A stretch of 15,453 nt of DNA, from NCBI GenBank assembly GCA_905212215.1, contig CAJMDR010000015.1, forward strand, positions 1-15,453, read 5' to 3'. This DNA is from an uncultured Porphyromonadaceae bacterium. Lineage in GTDB: Bacteria; Bacteroidota; Bacteroidia; Bacteroidales; Muribaculaceae. The notes beneath the pieces were generated by a model. The model was not told where the DNA came from, made no database searches, and worked only from the letters and a program-made list of their open reading frames with translations. This document shows positions 14,874-15,453 of the stretch, one piece after another. Each line of letters opens with the position of its first letter. The first letter of the stretch is position 1. The translations under genes were made by a program, and so were the position numbers.

Positions 14874-15453
14874 ATGCTTACTTCAACCCAGACAAGAGAG
14901 GCTTTCAAAGAATATTTCCGTTCCAAAGCCCACGAGATAGTGCCCTCGGCACCGATGGTGATAAAAGATGACCCCACGTTGATGTTCACCAACGCGGGAA
15001 TGAACCAGTTCAAGGATGTCATCCTTGGTAACAGACCGATTACCAAGAGTCGTGTAGCCGACTCGCAGAAGTGCCTGCGAGTCAGCGGAAAGCACAACGA
15101 TCTGGAGGAAGTAGGACACGACACTTACCACCATACAATGTTCGAGATGCTCGGCAACTGGTCGTTCGGAGACTATTTCAAGGCCGAGGCCATTGACTGG
15201 GCCTTTGAGTTTCTCGTAGACCGTCTGGGTCTTGATCCTTCACGGCTGTATGCCACCGTTTTCGAGGGTTACGCTCCCGACAACCTCGGCCGTGACGAGG
15301 AAGCGGCATCACTGTGGGAGAAACATCTTCCCAAAGACCATATCATCAACGGCAACCGTCATGATAATTTCTGGGAAATGGGCGAGACAGGTCCCTGCGG
15401 CCCTTGTTCCGAAATCCATATTGACCTGCGCAGCGACGAGGAACGAGCCGCTC
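14874..15453 (+). CDS. alaS: Alanyl-tRNA synthetase, N-terminal part (cut by window edge)
   Basis: The first 193 codons of the enzyme that charges tRNA-Ala with alanine. The start [15 protein letters not shown] is followed by class II synthetase motif 1 (about residues 24-60; [25 protein letters not shown]), the [16 protein letters not shown] stretch, the motif 2 region [18 protein letters not shown], and [19 protein letters not shown], all characteristic of AlaS. The frame is open to the window end with no stop. It is divergent from the M23 peptidase. A tRNA-Ala gene lies about 9.6 kb to the left; nothing suggests a link beyond chance. Confidence 0.97.
   Translation, partial: MLTSTQTREAFKEYFRSKAHEIVPSAPMVIKDDPTLMFTNAGMNQFKDVILGNRPITKSRVADSQKCLRVSGKHNDLEEVGHDTYHHTMFEMLGNWSFGDYFKAEAIDWAFEFLVDRLGLDPSRLYATVFEGYAPDNLGRDEEAASLWEKHLPKDHIINGNRHDNFWEMGETGPCGPCSEIHIDLRSDEERAA

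Noticed and set aside
14807..15124. N-terminal extension of the M23 peptidase frame by 106 residues
   Set aside because: It is antisense to the clear 5' part of alaS, has no peptidase-like content, and starts upstream of the M23 promoter box. MSRQ at 14806 gives the normal membrane-anchored form.

Overview
The window looks like ordinary chromosome from a member of the Bacteroidota, most likely Bacteroidales and perhaps a Prevotella-like genus. The evidence is three GLPGLI-family secreted proteins beside a TonB-dependent outer-membrane receptor, a bacterial serine palmitoyltransferase, a MerR/M23/alaS neighbourhood, and several promoters with the Bacteroides-type -7 box TAnnTTTG, some with a -33 TTTG 19-20 bp upstream. 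Shine-Dalgarno sequences are weak or absent, as is usual in this phylum. The genus is a guess.

Left part, plus strand (1-5155): a tightly packed operon of GLPGLI protein, TonB-dependent receptor, GLPGLI protein, GLPGLI protein. Two junctions are ATGA overlaps and the third gap is 18 bp. All four products have signal peptides, so this is an envelope or secreted system. Its function is unknown, and it is the best candidate here for undescribed biology. A 14-bp perfect-stem hairpin ends the operon and also serves the convergent tRNA-Ala(GGC).

Middle part, minus strand (5211-10310): mostly separate transcription units. These are tRNA-Ala with a good promoter, an ECF sigma factor with no visible anti-sigma partner, prmA with a promoter so close to its ATG that the mRNA may be leaderless, a 91-bp imperfect palindrome that looks like a dispersed repeat, an MmcQ/YjbR protein, a small zinc-ribbon reading frame with a TTG start, serine palmitoyltransferase, and an AlkD-like DNA glycosylase.

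Right part: one minus-strand operon runs from 14806 to 10460 in the order M23 peptidase, MerR regulator, pyrK, pyrD, rsmG, MBL-fold hydrolase, with overlaps or very short gaps. Pyrimidine synthesis, 16S rRNA methylation and cell-wall remodelling are thus transcribed together. Two short perfect tandem duplications lie at junctions of this operon. One (15 bp) repeats five codons at the end of merR. The other (17 bp) created a six-codon mini-ORF that links the rsmG stop to the hydrolase start. Divergent from the operon, alaS begins at 14874 and runs off the right edge; the two promoters abut.

No stretch longer than about 300 bases lacks a gene. I saw no insertion sequence, phage gene or CRISPR array.
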